Shown here: piece after piece, positions 55,084 through 64,000 of the stretch
How the letters are laid out: every line of letters begins with the position of its first letter
How positions within the stretch are numbered: position 1 is the stretch's first letter
Assembly (NCBI GenBank): GCA_009917695.1
Contig: JAACJG010000005.1
Coordinates: 124,001-188,000, forward strand
Source of the DNA: Candidatus Rifleibacterium amylolyticum
Lineage (GTDB): Bacteria > Muiribacteriota > Ozemobacteria > Ozemobacterales > Ozemobacteraceae
Direction of reading: 5' to 3'
Length of the DNA: 64,000 bases
Notes under the pieces: model-generated
What the model saw: the letters and a program-made list of their open reading frames with translations, nothing else
The model's database searches: none
Told to the model about the DNA's origin: nothing
Position numbers and translations under genes: made by a program

Positions 55084-57663
55084 ATGTGTGGTGTAATAGG
55101 GCTCATTCTCGCAAAAGACTCTGAAAAAATGGGGCAGACCGCCTGTAACCTGTTACGGGCGCTCGAATATCGCGGCTACGACTCGACCGGAGCGGTGATT
55201 CAGACTGAGTCTGGCGAAATCACTCTTAAAAAAGATGTCGGCGCCCCCAGCAAGGTCGTCTACGATCTTGGCATCGACAAACTCATCGGCCAGATCTTTT
55301 GCGGACAGGTGCGCTGGGCCACTTTTGGTGCGGTCACCCGCGACAACGCACAGCCACACGAAGTTAAATGCCACACTCACGTTTATGGCGCCCATAACGG
55401 CAATATTACCAACTGCAGCCAGCTCAAGGAATGGCTTGTCTCGCAGGGACACAAGGTCGTCAGCGATAATGACGGCGAAATGGTCGTGCACACGGTCGAG
55501 CATTTTTTCGCCGAAGAACTCAGATTTAAGGACGAAGCCAACCTGGATGATCGCTACGAAGCCCTCAAAAACGCAGTTGTCAAGGCATTTCAAAAGACTA
55601 CCGGTTCGTTTGCAGCGATCATCGTTGATCCGGTAGCGCGCCGCACTGTTGCTATCAAGGCTGGCAGCAGCCTGTATATCGGCAAAGGGCACACTCCTGA
55701 GCTCGAAGATTTTTATCTCGCTTCATCTGATCTGGCCTCGGTTCTGCAGCTGACCAAGGTACTGGTTCCAATCAAGGAAAAGCAGTTCGCGATCTTTGAC
55801 AGCGGAAATTTTGCATTATATGACATCCGAGATGGCAAGCAGCTTGAACACAGCTATCAGCGTAGTCTGCTCAAGGTCGAGGAAACGAAGCTGCAGCATC
55901 CATATCGTTACTTCATGGAACAGGAAATTTACAGCCAGAGCAGAAACACCGCCAAGTTGATCAGCCTGCTTTCAGGCGGGAATGGCGTCATCAAGCTGCT
56001 GCGCGACAATGTCGAAACTCACGCCGAATGCTATGTCGATATCAGCGAAGGCCTGCAGCAGCTGGCACTGGTCACCGAACATGAAGAGTTCGTCAGGCGT
56101 GTCGGTGAACTGTTCGAATCAGCGCCGGTAGCGAAACTGGCTGGCCTGTGCAGTCAATTTGCCGGCTGCGGCGCTTCGCTCGAGCTCGAATCGGGCTTTG
56201 CTTCACTGCTCGAAGATGTGCGCCGTGCACTCGACGAAATCGGCGGCGACCGCTGCGATCAGGTTCTGCTCAGGCTCATCGATGGTATTTTTGAGTTCGA
56301 AAACATCAGACTGCTCGAAGAGCGCATGCGCGAATTCGTCGATATCATTGTCAAGGCTCGTAAAAACGGCGATTCGATTTACATACTTGCCTGCGGCACC
56401 TCTTTTCATGCCGCCAAAACGGCGCCGCTGTTCTTCAACGAAATCGCCGGCATTTCGGTAACGCCGCTGCTGCCCGGCGAATTTCGGGCACAGTGCACAC
56501 GCTCGCTCGGTGCGAATGACGTCGTCATCGGCATCAGCCAGAGTGGCGAGACGAAAGATCTGATCGATGTTTTCAGCTTTCTCGAAGAGATCTACCCGGG
56601 CGTCAGGCGCATCTGTATTCTGAACAACACCAATTCGACACTGGCGCTGGAAAAGTCACATCTCTACGTACCTTTGTTCTGCGGCCCCGAAATCGCAGTG
56701 CCCGCGACCAAGAGCTTTTTGAACCAGCTGCTGGTGCTTTATGGCCTCGCACTCGAAGTCAAATCACGCCTCGAAGAAGCGGGCGACGCCAGAATCGGTG
56801 ATGGGCTTCCCGCCAGCTTTCATCGCGAAGAAATGAAAAAGATCCCTGGCCTCATCGATCTGACCCTCAAAACTACGCAGCAGGAAACCAAAATGGTGGC
56901 GCAGCAGCTCTATCTCAAGCCGAGCATGCACATTCTCGCGACGCGCATTCTGGGTATTGCCAAAGAGGGTGCGCTGAAAATTCGTGAAATAGTGCTTAAC
57001 CACACCGAAGGTTTTGAAGGCTCCGAATTCAAGCACGGGCCCAATACCATTCTTGGCCTGAATTCGATTTTCGGGCTCGATTCGGTGGCCGAGCTGATGA
57101 AGCGCCTCGAAGAAGTGCTTAATTTCGTGCTCGAGAACAAGAAGGGTGAACCGCTCAAGCCGCGCGGCGTGCTGCGCATGTTCAAGGCAATCAGCGAATA
57201 TGCCTTCAAGGATCTGCAGCCGACTTATCTGAGCGTCGAAGAGCGTCAAGTCTTCGACGAGGTGTTCAGACACTTCGATGTTTTCAAAAGCCTGTATGAC
57301 AATTACCCGCTGATTTTCATCACGACGCCGCGCAAACGCGACATCAATCTGACCATTTCGCAGATCAATACGCACAAGATCCGTGGCGCCAATGTCTACC
57401 TGATCGCCGAAGACAACAACGACCTGCGCGAAGCCGTTTCGGTAGCGCCTTCGATGACCTACCCCTACAAACACGGCTACATTACGATTCCGCGCACCGA
57501 CTCGAAAATCCTGCCGATATTCTCGATCACCGTCGTGCTGCAGATGCTCGCCCTCAAAATGAGCCTGAAAAAAATGGAATTCATGAACCGCCTCGAAATC
57601 GCCGACCACGGCGTTCACCCCGACGTCCCCAAAAACGTCAGCAAATCCATCACCGTCGACTGA
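55084..57663 (+). CDS. glmS: Oversized glutamine-fructose-6-phosphate aminotransferase (GlmS-like)
   Basis: 859 residues against about 610 in standard GlmS. N-terminal amidotransferase with nucleophile Cys2 (MCGVIGL), RGYDSTGA, and GAHNGNITN. YRYFMEQEIYSQ near 275 is the linker helix. The first SIS domain begins only at YILACGTSFHAA (about 432), so about 110 extra residues lie between. The second SIS domain carries AKEGALKIREIVLNHTEG and FKHGPNTILG (about 652), then a second extra stretch of about 80 residues. The C-terminal tail DVPKNVSKSITVD matches the GlmS tail that closes the active site. Expected reaction: fructose-6-P plus glutamine to glucosamine-6-P for cell-wall precursors. Confidence 0.88.
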   Translation: MCGVIGLILAKDSEKMGQTACNLLRALEYRGYDSTGAVIQTESGEITLKKDVGAPSKVVYDLGIDKLIGQIFCGQVRWATFGAVTRDNAQPHEVKCHTHVYGAHNGNITNCSQLKEWLVSQGHKVVSDNDGEMVVHTVEHFFAEELRFKDEANLDDRYEALKNAVVKAFQKTTGSFAAIIVDPVARRTVAIKAGSSLYIGKGHTPELEDFYLASSDLASVLQLTKVLVPIKEKQFAIFDSGNFALYDIRDGKQLEHSYQRSLLKVEETKLQHPYRYFMEQEIYSQSRNTAKLISLLSGGNGVIKLLRDNVETHAECYVDISEGLQQLALVTEHEEFVRRVGELFESAPVAKLAGLCSQFAGCGASLELESGFASLLEDVRRALDEIGGDRCDQVLLRLIDGIFEFENIRLLEERMREFVDIIVKARKNGDSIYILACGTSFHAAKTAPLFFNEIAGISVTPLLPGEFRAQCTRSLGANDVVIGISQSGETKDLIDVFSFLEEIYPGVRRICILNNTNSTLALEKSHLYVPLFCGPEIAVPATKSFLNQLLVLYGLALEVKSRLEEAGDARIGDGLPASFHREEMKKIPGLIDLTLKTTQQETKMVAQQLYLKPSMHILATRILGIAKEGALKIREIVLNHTEGFEGSEFKHGPNTILGLNSIFGLDSVAELMKRLEEVLNFVLENKKGEPLKPRGVLRMFKAISEYAFKDLQPTYLSVEERQVFDEVFRHFDVFKSLYDNYPLIFITTPRKRDINLTISQINTHKIRGANVYLIAEDNNDLREAVSVAPSMTYPYKHGYITIPRTDSKILPIFSITVVLQMLALKMSLKKMEFMNRLEIADHGVHPDVPKNVSKSITVD

Positions 57664-57816
57664 GCTAAAGAACCACATTTTGCGATAACCTGCTACTTGC
57701 ATATTCAGCGTCATGCCCCATCACAGGCTGGACTGAAACTGCGACAGCCGGTTAAACATTCGGATTGTTTCAACGAACTTCCTTGCCTGTAATAAAATTG
57801 AACACCGGAGGGGCTT

Positions 57817-58428
57817 ATGGTTAACATGTCAGCCGCAGCCCAGGCATGGCTTGGGCGGATGTCTGCTTCTTTGAGTTTTTCAAGTTCAACTCGTTTTTTT
57901 GACAGAGTTAAGGAATGCTGTGATTATCCTGATTATATAAATGACGAGCTGAGCGAATGGCTGCGAGTTGTCCGCAATGAGAGCAACAGACCGCGGTTGC
58001 CCGATTTTGCCGAACGCCTGAAAAGATTCCAGGATCCGCGGGCGACCTACGAGCTTTATCTGATGGGATTTCCATGGGGTCTGAAATACCCTTCCGAAGA
58101 GGGGCATGTGGAAATGGCGCGCCGGGTCTTTGGCGAACATATCAGCCAACCGCTGAACATTTTACAAAAAGAGCTGCTGGCAGATATGGTTAGAAATTCG
58201 GCACAGGACGGTGACTTTGTCTTTCGGGCGCTTGTGCCGGTTGTCGATAAAAGTTTTGAGAGTTTTCTGGTGCCGCGAATCGATGAGGCGCGCGACAGTC
58301 TGCAAGAATATATCGAGCGCCCCGACTGGGAAGGTGACTATTACGATCAGATCAACGTCATCATGTATCAGGAGCGGATCAAGGAATTGGAAAGCCTATT
58401 GGAAGCAGCGCGCAAAAATCATCGATAA
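57817..58428 (+). CDS. Hypothetical soluble protein
   Basis: 203 residues, no family recognised. Helical composition, no signal peptide or membrane helix, a LYLMGFPWGLKYPSEEGH segment near 85-102 and a C-terminal amphipathic helix (YQERIKELESLLEAARKN). GGAGGGG 6 bases before ATG gives a firm start. It stands alone after glmS (153-base gap) and before a palindromic repeat element. Confidence 0.75.
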   Translation: MVNMSAAAQAWLGRMSASLSFSSSTRFFDRVKECCDYPDYINDELSEWLRVVRNESNRPRLPDFAERLKRFQDPRATYELYLMGFPWGLKYPSEEGHVEMARRVFGEHISQPLNILQKELLADMVRNSAQDGDFVFRALVPVVDKSFESFLVPRIDEARDSLQEYIERPDWEGDYYDQINVIMYQERIKELESLLEAARKNHR

Positions 58429-58501
58429 AGATGAGCTTCATGAAAAAGCTCAGATTATAGTCGAAACTTTGTGCATTAACCATAAAACCTTCGACCATAC
58501 T

Positions 58502-58643
58502 AGTCCTTTGTCAACATTGAATCTGGGTGTTATCGTCATTGCGAGGAGGGCGTCAGCCCGACGCGGCAATCCTATTGTCAGAAGGATTGCTTCGCTTCGC
58601 TCGCAATGACAAATGCAACCAATATTCATTCATGACAGAGTCC
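58502..58643. repeat. GTCATTGCGA-type palindromic element with outer inverted repeats, copy 3
   Basis: Inner palindrome at 58535-58610 (GTCATTGCGAG ... TCGCAATGAC); outer arms AGTCCTTTGTCAACATTGAA and ATTCATTCATGACAGAGTC are inverted repeats of each other and similar to those of copy 2. It fills the gap between the 57817 gene and the convergent methyltransferase. Confidence 0.75.
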
Positions 58644-58689
58644 CAGAAGGCTTTTCCTTGCGCAGAATGAGAGCCGATTAGAAACATTA

Positions 58690-59700
58690 CTACACACACA
58701 GATAAACATGGCGAATTAAGCGGCCACGGGTTACCAGGCAATGGTCTACAATGCGGAATTCAGCTGCCTCGATCACTGCTCTCAGGTCTTCAAAGGCCAG
58801 AAAGACGACCCTGCGCGCTATTTGCCGGGCCCGGCGGATCAGGGCTTCAACCTGCCCCGGCTTAACTGGAGTAAAAAGCCCATAGGGAAGATCGAGAACT
58901 GCGGCATCCCAATGCCCTTCCAGCTGATGCACGTCGCCGATGGAAACCACCGGAGGCCAGCCCATGGCTTTCAGGTTATCCATGGCCTGGCATGCCACCA
59001 GGCGGTTGATGTCAAACCCCTTAACATCCAGTCCAAGGCCGAGTGCGGCGATCACCACAGTTCCAACACCACAACACGGATCGACGAAAGATTTGGTCAG
59101 ATCTGGCCCAACCGCAAGATTCACCATACTGCGAGCTATGGCAGTTTTCAACGAATGACTGTTGTTCATGGGTTTCAGGTTGTGGGTTCTCCATTGAATG
59201 CGGCTTCGCTGATACAGCCCCAGAAACCACTCGCCCTGAAAAGGCAGAAAAGCCAGTTCCCAGCGGGGGCTTTTCATGTCGGGCGTGCCCTGAATGGCTT
59301 CACCCAGGCTTCTGGATATACTGACCCACTCTGAATATTGCAGATCTATTCCCGGATGCTTCAGATAGACGAACTTGAATCCATCAAGATCAGTTTTCTG
59401 CTCAACAAGCCAGGCTGAGAGAGCCTGCGGACTGGCGGCCCGTTTCCAGATATGTATTCTCTGTCTCAGATAGGGACTGCGATCAACAGTGATGTCCCGC
59501 TGACTCAGAAACGCAACCGGAACTTCTACTGTGGCATTTTCAGCCAGGCGACCAAAACCAGCCGCTTCCCATTCCCATTCTTCAGGAAAAAGCGCACGCA
59601 ACTCCATACGGCAGAGTTCCCGCTCCAGATCATAAGCGGTGGGAAGATAGAGCCAGAGATTTTGCAGGGTCTGATCCTGAAAAGCAGCTGCAGCACTCAC
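58690..59700 (-). CDS. RNA-type class I methyltransferase
   Basis: 336 residues from the GTG at 59700. The C-terminal half is a Rossmann methyltransferase with DPCCGVGTVVIAALGLGLD (SAM loop) and the catalytic-type LDLPYGLF, a variant of the Asp-Pro-Pro-Tyr-Gly motif of Trm11/TrmG10-type tRNA guanine-N2 enzymes. The N-terminal half is unassigned and could be a THUMP-like RNA-binding part. The frame continues upstream to 59805 but would then overlap the previous gene by about 90 bases; GTG at 59700 directly follows that gene's stop, so I prefer it. Target RNA is not known. Confidence 0.78.
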   Translation of the reverse strand: MSAAAAFQDQTLQNLWLYLPTAYDLERELCRMELRALFPEEWEWEAAGFGRLAENATVEVPVAFLSQRDITVDRSPYLRQRIHIWKRAASPQALSAWLVEQKTDLDGFKFVYLKHPGIDLQYSEWVSISRSLGEAIQGTPDMKSPRWELAFLPFQGEWFLGLYQRSRIQWRTHNLKPMNNSHSLKTAIARSMVNLAVGPDLTKSFVDPCCGVGTVVIAALGLGLDVKGFDINRLVACQAMDNLKAMGWPPVVSIGDVHQLEGHWDAAVLDLPYGLFTPVKPGQVEALIRRARQIARRVVFLAFEDLRAVIEAAEFRIVDHCLVTRGRLIRHVYLCV

Positions 59701-59711
59701 CTTGTAATTGC

Positions 59712-60467
59712 CTACCAGAAGAGGCGACCGCTGAATTCGACGCCGGAAGGGGTGATATGCAGCTGGTCGAGCGCAGCCTGGTATGGCAGCGCCGCGAAGT
59801 CCCACAGCGGGTTGAGCCAGTCGAGAAACACCCGGTTGAGCTCAGGCGTAAACGGCTGCGAGTTCATCTGACCGGCGATGATGTCTAGCATAATCTGGCC
59901 GCCTTCGGTTCTAACACTGAGAGTGACGTCGAAGGGTGACATTTCCTGGGGCAGGAAGCTGAGCGGGTTTCCGGGCACCTTTTTCATGTCGATCTTACCG
60001 GTAACCCTGACCTGCCCGGCCGCAAACTCGATGGCGACATCAGCAAAAATGCGCCGCTTCGCTGAAATGCGGCTGATTTCGCGGCGCACCAGCTCATTAA
60101 CCGCAGCGGCTTCGATAAAGGCGGCAACTTCAATATTGGTGGCATTTTGCAGGCCGGCGAAATCGAAATCGCCGTTCTTGAACTTTTCGAGATCAGCCTG
60201 TCTGATGCCGGCAAACGAGATTTTAGCGCGCCTGATAATGGTTTCGCGGATCGGCTGATTGTTGAGCTCAACGACATACTCATTGCCGACATACTGCCCG
60301 GGCTGTTTGAAAACCTCGCGGGCACAGCGCAGCGTCTCACGCTCGAACTGCGCGATCTGACGCGGCCCGGTTGGCAAAGCTGCAACCGCCGTTGTCAGCA
60401 GCAAAAGCAGGCCAGCCGCCAGGAACCGACGGAGATTTTTCCCCTTAGCATGCAAATTATCAGACAT
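59712..60467 (-). CDS. Exported DUF2993-like protein
   Basis: 251 residues with an N-terminal signal/anchor (about 14-32, FLAAGLLLLLTTAVAALP). The mature part alternates beta strands with Asn-Ile-Glu-Val-like repeats (FAGLQNATNIEVAAFIEAAA, AAGQVRVTGKI, VTLSVRTEGGQIMLDII), consistent with the DUF2993 fold that carries lipids or cell-envelope material; similarity is weak. It ends 11 bases before the methyltransferase start and so shares its transcript. Alternative: an unrelated periplasmic beta-rich protein. Confidence 0.72.
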   Translation of the reverse strand: MSDNLHAKGKNLRRFLAAGLLLLLTTAVAALPTGPRQIAQFERETLRCAREVFKQPGQYVGNEYVVELNNQPIRETIIRRAKISFAGIRQADLEKFKNGDFDFAGLQNATNIEVAAFIEAAAVNELVRREISRISAKRRIFADVAIEFAAGQVRVTGKIDMKKVPGNPLSFLPQEMSPFDVTLSVRTEGGQIMLDIIAGQMNSQPFTPELNRVFLDWLNPLWDFAALPYQAALDQLHITPSGVEFSGRLFW

Positions 60468-60514
60468 TTTTACACCTCTGTTTCAGTTTACCGAACACAA
60501 ATAACTGCTAAAAG

Positions 60515-62146
60515 TCAGCCGGTGGAAGCTTCGGGGTGACTCTGACGCAGGATGCCGACAGCTTCACAGGCCAGAAAAATGGCGAGCAGCAGCAGAATGC
60601 CGCTGAGGCCGGCCATCATATAGCCCTGCTTGCCAATGTTATCGACAATGACGTTGACCAGCGCGCAACAGGTAACAAGAAACATCGCAACCATGGGAAC
60701 CATTATAAACAGCGGCTTTTTATAAAAAGAATGGAAATACCATACGGTGATGCTGAGCAGCGCAATTGAAGCCAGTAACTGGTTGGCCGAACCGAACAGA
60801 GGCCAGATCGCCTTCCATTGGCCGGTGAACATCAGAATTGCGCCCGGCAGAATTGCCAGCATGGTGGCAACGTGTTTGTTTCGGCAGATTGCGCGCGGCT
60901 TGTCAGGCATAAATTCAGCAAGTTCCTGAAAAGCGAAGCGGCCAAGGCGAGTAGCGGTATCGAGGCTGGTCAAGGCAAAAGCCGAAACGACAAGCGAAAC
61001 GAAGCTTACCAGTACTGCCGGGTCGAATTTGAACCCGGGTATCGCATTGATTGCCTGAGCCATACCGTTCGAAAAAACACCGACCGGGCCTTTTGCTGCG
61101 AGGTCAGCCAGATAGCTTTCGCTACTGAGCATGGCCGCAGTCAAAAGCGCCAGAATGGCAAGAAAAGTTTCGATCAGCATGCCGCCAAAAGCGACCGGGC
61201 GCGCATCGCTTTCGCGGTTGAGCTGCTTCGCGGTTGTACCGGAGGCAACCAACGAATGAAAACCGCTGATCGCGCCACAGGCTACGGTTACAAACAGCAT
61301 AGGAAACAGATAGCCGAGTGACTCCGCCTTGAATGAGGTAAACGCCGGAGCGACGATCTTGGGGTTGTAGAACAGCATCCCGATGAAGCCAGCGAACAGA
61401 AGAATGTAGAGCAGAAAAGAATTGAGATAGTCACGCGGCTGGAGCAGAAGCCAAACCGGCGCCACCGAAGCGACATAAATATAGACAAGCAGAATATAGA
61501 TCCAGATTGATTCAGAAATGTTTACCGGAAAAACCTGTCCCAGCCAGACCATGACCAGCAGCAAAGTTACACCGACAACCGAAGCTGGGGCCAGAGACAT
61601 TTTGAAGCGGTTCAGCGCGATGCCAAATACTATCGCCAGCGCGATGAACATCAGCGAAGAACTCGCCGCCGCCGGCACTGTAGCGAAAGTCTTGGCAACA
61701 ATAATTGCGAAGGCGGCAATGACGAGCGCAAGTGTGAACCAGGTGAACAGCAGAAAAAGAATGCTGCCGCGACTGCCGACATGCTTCTTGATTACTTCGC
61801 CAATCGAGCGCCCATCGTTGCGCACCGACACGAAAAGTGCGGCAAAATCATGCATGGCGCCGAAAAAGATGCCACCAAGCACCAGCCACAACATCACCGG
61901 CACCCAGCCGAATACGGCGGCGCTCACTGGTCCGATAATCGGAGCCGCGCCGGCGATCGATGCAAAATGATGGCCGAGCAGAACCGGCGCGCGCGCCGGC
62001 ACATAATCGACATCATCACGCAGACGATGCGCCGGCGTCAACAGTGTATCGTCTACACCGAACTTTTTTGCCACCCAACGTCCATAAAGCGCATAGGCAA
62101 CGATCAACAGACCAAGCGAAGCCAGCAATAACAATGAACCGCTCAT
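60515..62146 (-). CDS. cstA: CstA-family carbon starvation/peptide transporter
   Basis: 543 residues, the short form of the family. About 14-16 membrane helices. Family features: the N-terminal YALYGRWVAKKFGVDD, PVLLGHHFASIAGAAPIIGP (the CstA hallmark with His-His-Phe-Ala-Ser-Ile), and IFFGAMHDFAALFVSVRNDG. CstA proteins import peptides or pyruvate under carbon limitation. AGGGAA lies very close to ATG. It stands alone; no two-component pair of the BtsSR type lies beside it, although kinases are plentiful nearby. Confidence 0.93.
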   Translation of the reverse strand: MSGSLLLLASLGLLIVAYALYGRWVAKKFGVDDTLLTPAHRLRDDVDYVPARAPVLLGHHFASIAGAAPIIGPVSAAVFGWVPVMLWLVLGGIFFGAMHDFAALFVSVRNDGRSIGEVIKKHVGSRGSILFLLFTWFTLALVIAAFAIIVAKTFATVPAAASSSLMFIALAIVFGIALNRFKMSLAPASVVGVTLLLVMVWLGQVFPVNISESIWIYILLVYIYVASVAPVWLLLQPRDYLNSFLLYILLFAGFIGMLFYNPKIVAPAFTSFKAESLGYLFPMLFVTVACGAISGFHSLVASGTTAKQLNRESDARPVAFGGMLIETFLAILALLTAAMLSSESYLADLAAKGPVGVFSNGMAQAINAIPGFKFDPAVLVSFVSLVVSAFALTSLDTATRLGRFAFQELAEFMPDKPRAICRNKHVATMLAILPGAILMFTGQWKAIWPLFGSANQLLASIALLSITVWYFHSFYKKPLFIMVPMVAMFLVTCCALVNVIVDNIGKQGYMMAGLSGILLLLAIFLACEAVGILRQSHPEASTG

Positions 62147-62249
62147 TTCCCTACCCCAGCAAAGTTTTCAACTATCTTACTCCTGCCCACGCAAAATTTC
62201 AGCAACTTTATCAACAGGTTGCCTTGTTCCAGTTGTTTTCGCGCCGGCC

Positions 62250-62276
62250 GTTCATCTGCGAAAATCTGTGTAATTT
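62250..62276. repeat. Relict module A repeat
   Basis: ATCTGCGAAAATCTGTGTAA followed by TTTGAA, similar to module A of the blocks at 24601 and 54770, but alone. It lies in the 215-base gap before the 62362 gene, which otherwise shows only weak promoter-like words (TTGAAG at 62275, TATATT near 62304). Confidence 0.4.
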
Positions 62277-62361
62277 GAAGATAACTGCATTTCAACTTAT
62301 GAGTATATTGTGATATCTTCTAACAGAACTGAAAATTTTACGGTAAAGAGAGCATTCAGCC

Positions 62362-63180
62362 ATGGAACGCAAGGAATTCGAACAGGTATTAAAAAGAGCC
62401 CTCGAACTTAAAAGCCTTCAGAAAAAGCAGCCTGACGACAATTTTGCGCTCGAAGACCTGCAGTCAGCGGCGACTCGACTCGGTATCGAGCCGGAAATAC
62501 TTGAACAGGCTCTTCGCGACACCAGAAAACAGTTCAAAAAATTTCACCTCTCTGACAGCCCGGAAGAAGTGCGTGAAGCATTCATAAAGCATTTTCTGAT
62601 GACCGAAACCCACACCGGACCAGGCATGGCCATGGTCAAAATCGATCATCCCTCGATCAGCGCTGGCAGCAACAGCCCGGTCACCGTTTTCCACCCGCAG
62701 GCAAAAGCAATAAATGCGCATATAGAGTTCACGCCGGCGCCAGGCGGCGGCACCAACGTGACCTGGTCAGGCAACTCGAAAATGCCAACCAGCACCAAAG
62801 TTCTCGTCGGCGGCTGGCCGCTGCTCATTCTTATTCCGCTGGCAATTTCGGCATTCGCCCAGGGAGCCGCCCTGATGTCCCTGCTGCCGATAGCGCTGAT
62901 ATTCCTGTTTACCTCGCTGATCATGCTGGCAGGTATGAAGCACAACACCGGCCGGCTCGAGGCCTCGCTGGTCAACTATTTCCAGAACTGCCAGACCCTC
63001 GACGAAATCGAAAAGCAGAAGAAGCTCAAAACCGAACTCACGCAGCTCAGGGAAAATGCTGCAACGAAGCCGGTCATGGACGACAGCATTCTGCGCGCGC
63101 CCATACCGGAGTTGCATGAAGATCCCGACGAAGAGCAGTCGGACGCTCAGCGTCCACCCGCAAACAGGCTCAGAGAGTGA
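62362..63180 (+). CDS. Two-helix membrane protein of unknown function
   Basis: 272 residues. A helical N-terminal part (about 1-60, LGIEPEILEQALRDTRKQF), a beta-rich segment (about 90-140), two hydrophobic helices (about 151-172 and 173-193), then a charged coiled-coil-like C-terminus with a disordered acidic end. No family recognised. No strong ribosome site. The stop TGA overlaps the GTG start of the next gene (GTGA), so the two are coupled. Confidence 0.75.
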   Translation: MERKEFEQVLKRALELKSLQKKQPDDNFALEDLQSAATRLGIEPEILEQALRDTRKQFKKFHLSDSPEEVREAFIKHFLMTETHTGPGMAMVKIDHPSISAGSNSPVTVFHPQAKAINAHIEFTPAPGGGTNVTWSGNSKMPTSTKVLVGGWPLLILIPLAISAFAQGAALMSLLPIALIFLFTSLIMLAGMKHNTGRLEASLVNYFQNCQTLDEIEKQKKLKTELTQLRENAATKPVMDDSILRAPIPELHEDPDEEQSDAQRPPANRLRE

Positions 63181-64000
63181 AATCCATCAGCGATTTGCTT
63201 GCGATATGTATCTTTCTGTTTCTGTTCGCGCTGCCGGCGGCAATTGAAGCGACAGAGCAGACTGATTTATCGACCGGAACAACAAATATAAAAGTTGGAG
63301 AGTCTGAGAGCATGACGTGGTTTGAAACCCTTACCGGATTTAAAGAAGAGTCACCTGAACAGGTGCGCAAAAACCTGGTTGTCGAAGGCAATCGTCTCAA
63401 ATCGCTGGTTAACGGCAAGAGCTATGTTTGCGGCACTTTGACGACACCATCGCTGGCTGAACTGAGACAGCAGGTCACTGCCGTCGCCAGTCCGACCGGT
63501 CGGCTGAAAATGCTGCCGATCGTCGGCAATGTACAACACATGCACACAGACCCGGCCAACACCAATGCGCTGTTTCAGGTCGCCTCGCAGTTCAATCTGC
63601 TCGAAATGGTCGGCCCGCAGATCACGCCAGAGCGCGGCGTCGGCATTTACGAACACGACCGCACCCAGGGCCCGGCCTGCGCCATCTCGGCGGGTGCCGG
63701 CACGATTTATCGCAACTATTTTGTGCCAGTCAATGGCCGAACCGGTCAGACCGCCGATAACCAGATCGACTGCCTGACTGATCTCGGCGCCGAACTTGGC
63801 AATGAGAAGAGCTGCCTCTGGAAAATGCAGAACGGCTACGCCCTGCCCACCCAGGCGGCACTCAACGAAATCAACAATCGCCTGCAAACGGCCGGTGAAG
63901 CTGAACGCGATCGCCTGCGCGGATTGCTGCGCATCGGCGTACACGCGCAGGTCGAAGTGACACTCAACAATGCCGGCCATCTGGTTTCGCAGGCTTACTG
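63177..64000 (+). CDS. Conserved unknown protein, 5' part (runs off the window)
   Basis: At least 274 residues, open to the window edge. From the GTG at 63177 it starts with a signal-peptide-like stretch (LLAICIFLFLFALPAAIEA); an ATG at 63312 would remove it and begin MTWFETLTGFKEESPEQVRK. Conserved-looking segments: NLVVEGNRLKSLVNGKSY, DPANTNALFQVASQFNLLE, GIYEHDRTQGPACAISAGAG and YRNYFVPVNGRTGQ, which I recall from a widespread family without assigned function. The extra N-terminal leader is the unusual part. No catalytic assignment made. Confidence 0.7.
   Translation, partial: MKSISDLLAICIFLFLFALPAAIEATEQTDLSTGTTNIKVGESESMTWFETLTGFKEESPEQVRKNLVVEGNRLKSLVNGKSYVCGTLTTPSLAELRQQVTAVASPTGRLKMLPIVGNVQHMHTDPANTNALFQVASQFNLLEMVGPQITPERGVGIYEHDRTQGPACAISAGAGTIYRNYFVPVNGRTGQTADNQIDCLTDLGAELGNEKSCLWKMQNGYALPTQAALNEINNRLQTAGEAERDRLRGLLRIGVHAQVEVTLNNAGHLVSQAY

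Noticed and set aside
56764-57714. 316-codon minus-strand frame opposite glmS
   Set aside because: Antisense to the SIS domain; composition follows the complementary codons.
59701-59805. Extended methyltransferase start at 59805
   Set aside because: Would overlap the upstream exported protein gene by about 90 bases; the Arg/Pro-rich extension looks like shadow translation.

Overview
The window reads as chromosomal DNA of a free-living Gram-negative-type bacterium with roughly 50% GC, gene-dense and with no phage, transposase, CRISPR, rRNA or tRNA gene that I can recognise. The mixture of GlgM/GlgE glucan synthesis, FecR plus CHASE2-cyclase, VIT/YfaP-like surface proteins, pilin-like repeat modules in exported proteins, very large hybrid histidine kinases and modular intergenic repeats resembles what I know from environmental candidate phyla such as Candidatus Riflebacteria. 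That placement is an inference from gene content only, without any database search. TGA is used as a normal stop throughout, so the code is standard.

Layout. 1-550: modular repeat DNA. 552-4646: a plus-strand run of a two-helix membrane protein, a Cys-rich protein, a GT4 glycosyltransferase, a lipoprotein and a MurG-like glycosyltransferase. 4637-9889: a giant BarA-type hybrid kinase on the minus strand whose natural N-terminus is interrupted by an in-frame UGA. 10052-13905: nucleoside phosphorylase, a sigma-54-type promoter driving a 45-codon gene with its own terminator, a methyltransferase and an ankyrin membrane protein. 14412-23052: a Tim44/zinc-ribbon/TerB protein, a DUF1015 protein, then a packed ferredoxin / pyridoxal kinase / HAD phosphatase / THEP1-like NTPase / unknown cluster and a CASTOR/POLLUX-type channel. 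23049-27324: CAT-like acetyltransferase, two tandem paralogous membrane proteins split by repeat DNA, and EttA. 27388-33783: a minus-strand operon of a TPR protein, a DUF4258 protein, a small exported protein and a VIT/VWA/YfaP-like giant.

33916-38204: a PH/SHOCT/class III cyclase, a Cys-rich microprotein, an Ogt-AlkA fusion repair enzyme and a metallo-beta-lactamase-fold hydrolase. 38275-41428: GlgM and GlgE, the two dedicated enzymes of maltose-1-phosphate glucan synthesis. 41519-44619: an exported protein with two pilin-like modules and an M48 protease. 44837-49703: FecR protein and CHASE2-cyclase. 49860-54630: a flavoprotein and a three-gene phosphorelay. 55084-64000: an oversized GlmS, an unknown protein, an RNA-type methyltransferase, a DUF2993-like protein, CstA, a two-helix protein and the start of a conserved unknown gene running off the window.

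Signalling dominates: three histidine kinases, a stand-alone receiver and two class III cyclases in 64 kb. The most unusual items are the in-frame UGA of the giant kinase, the sigma-54-type small gene unit, the tandem AYPF-motif membrane proteins, the Ogt-AlkA fusion, the 859-residue GlmS, the Tim44/TerB fusion, and at least three families of intergenic repeats, one of which appears to supply the 3' end of a methyltransferase gene.
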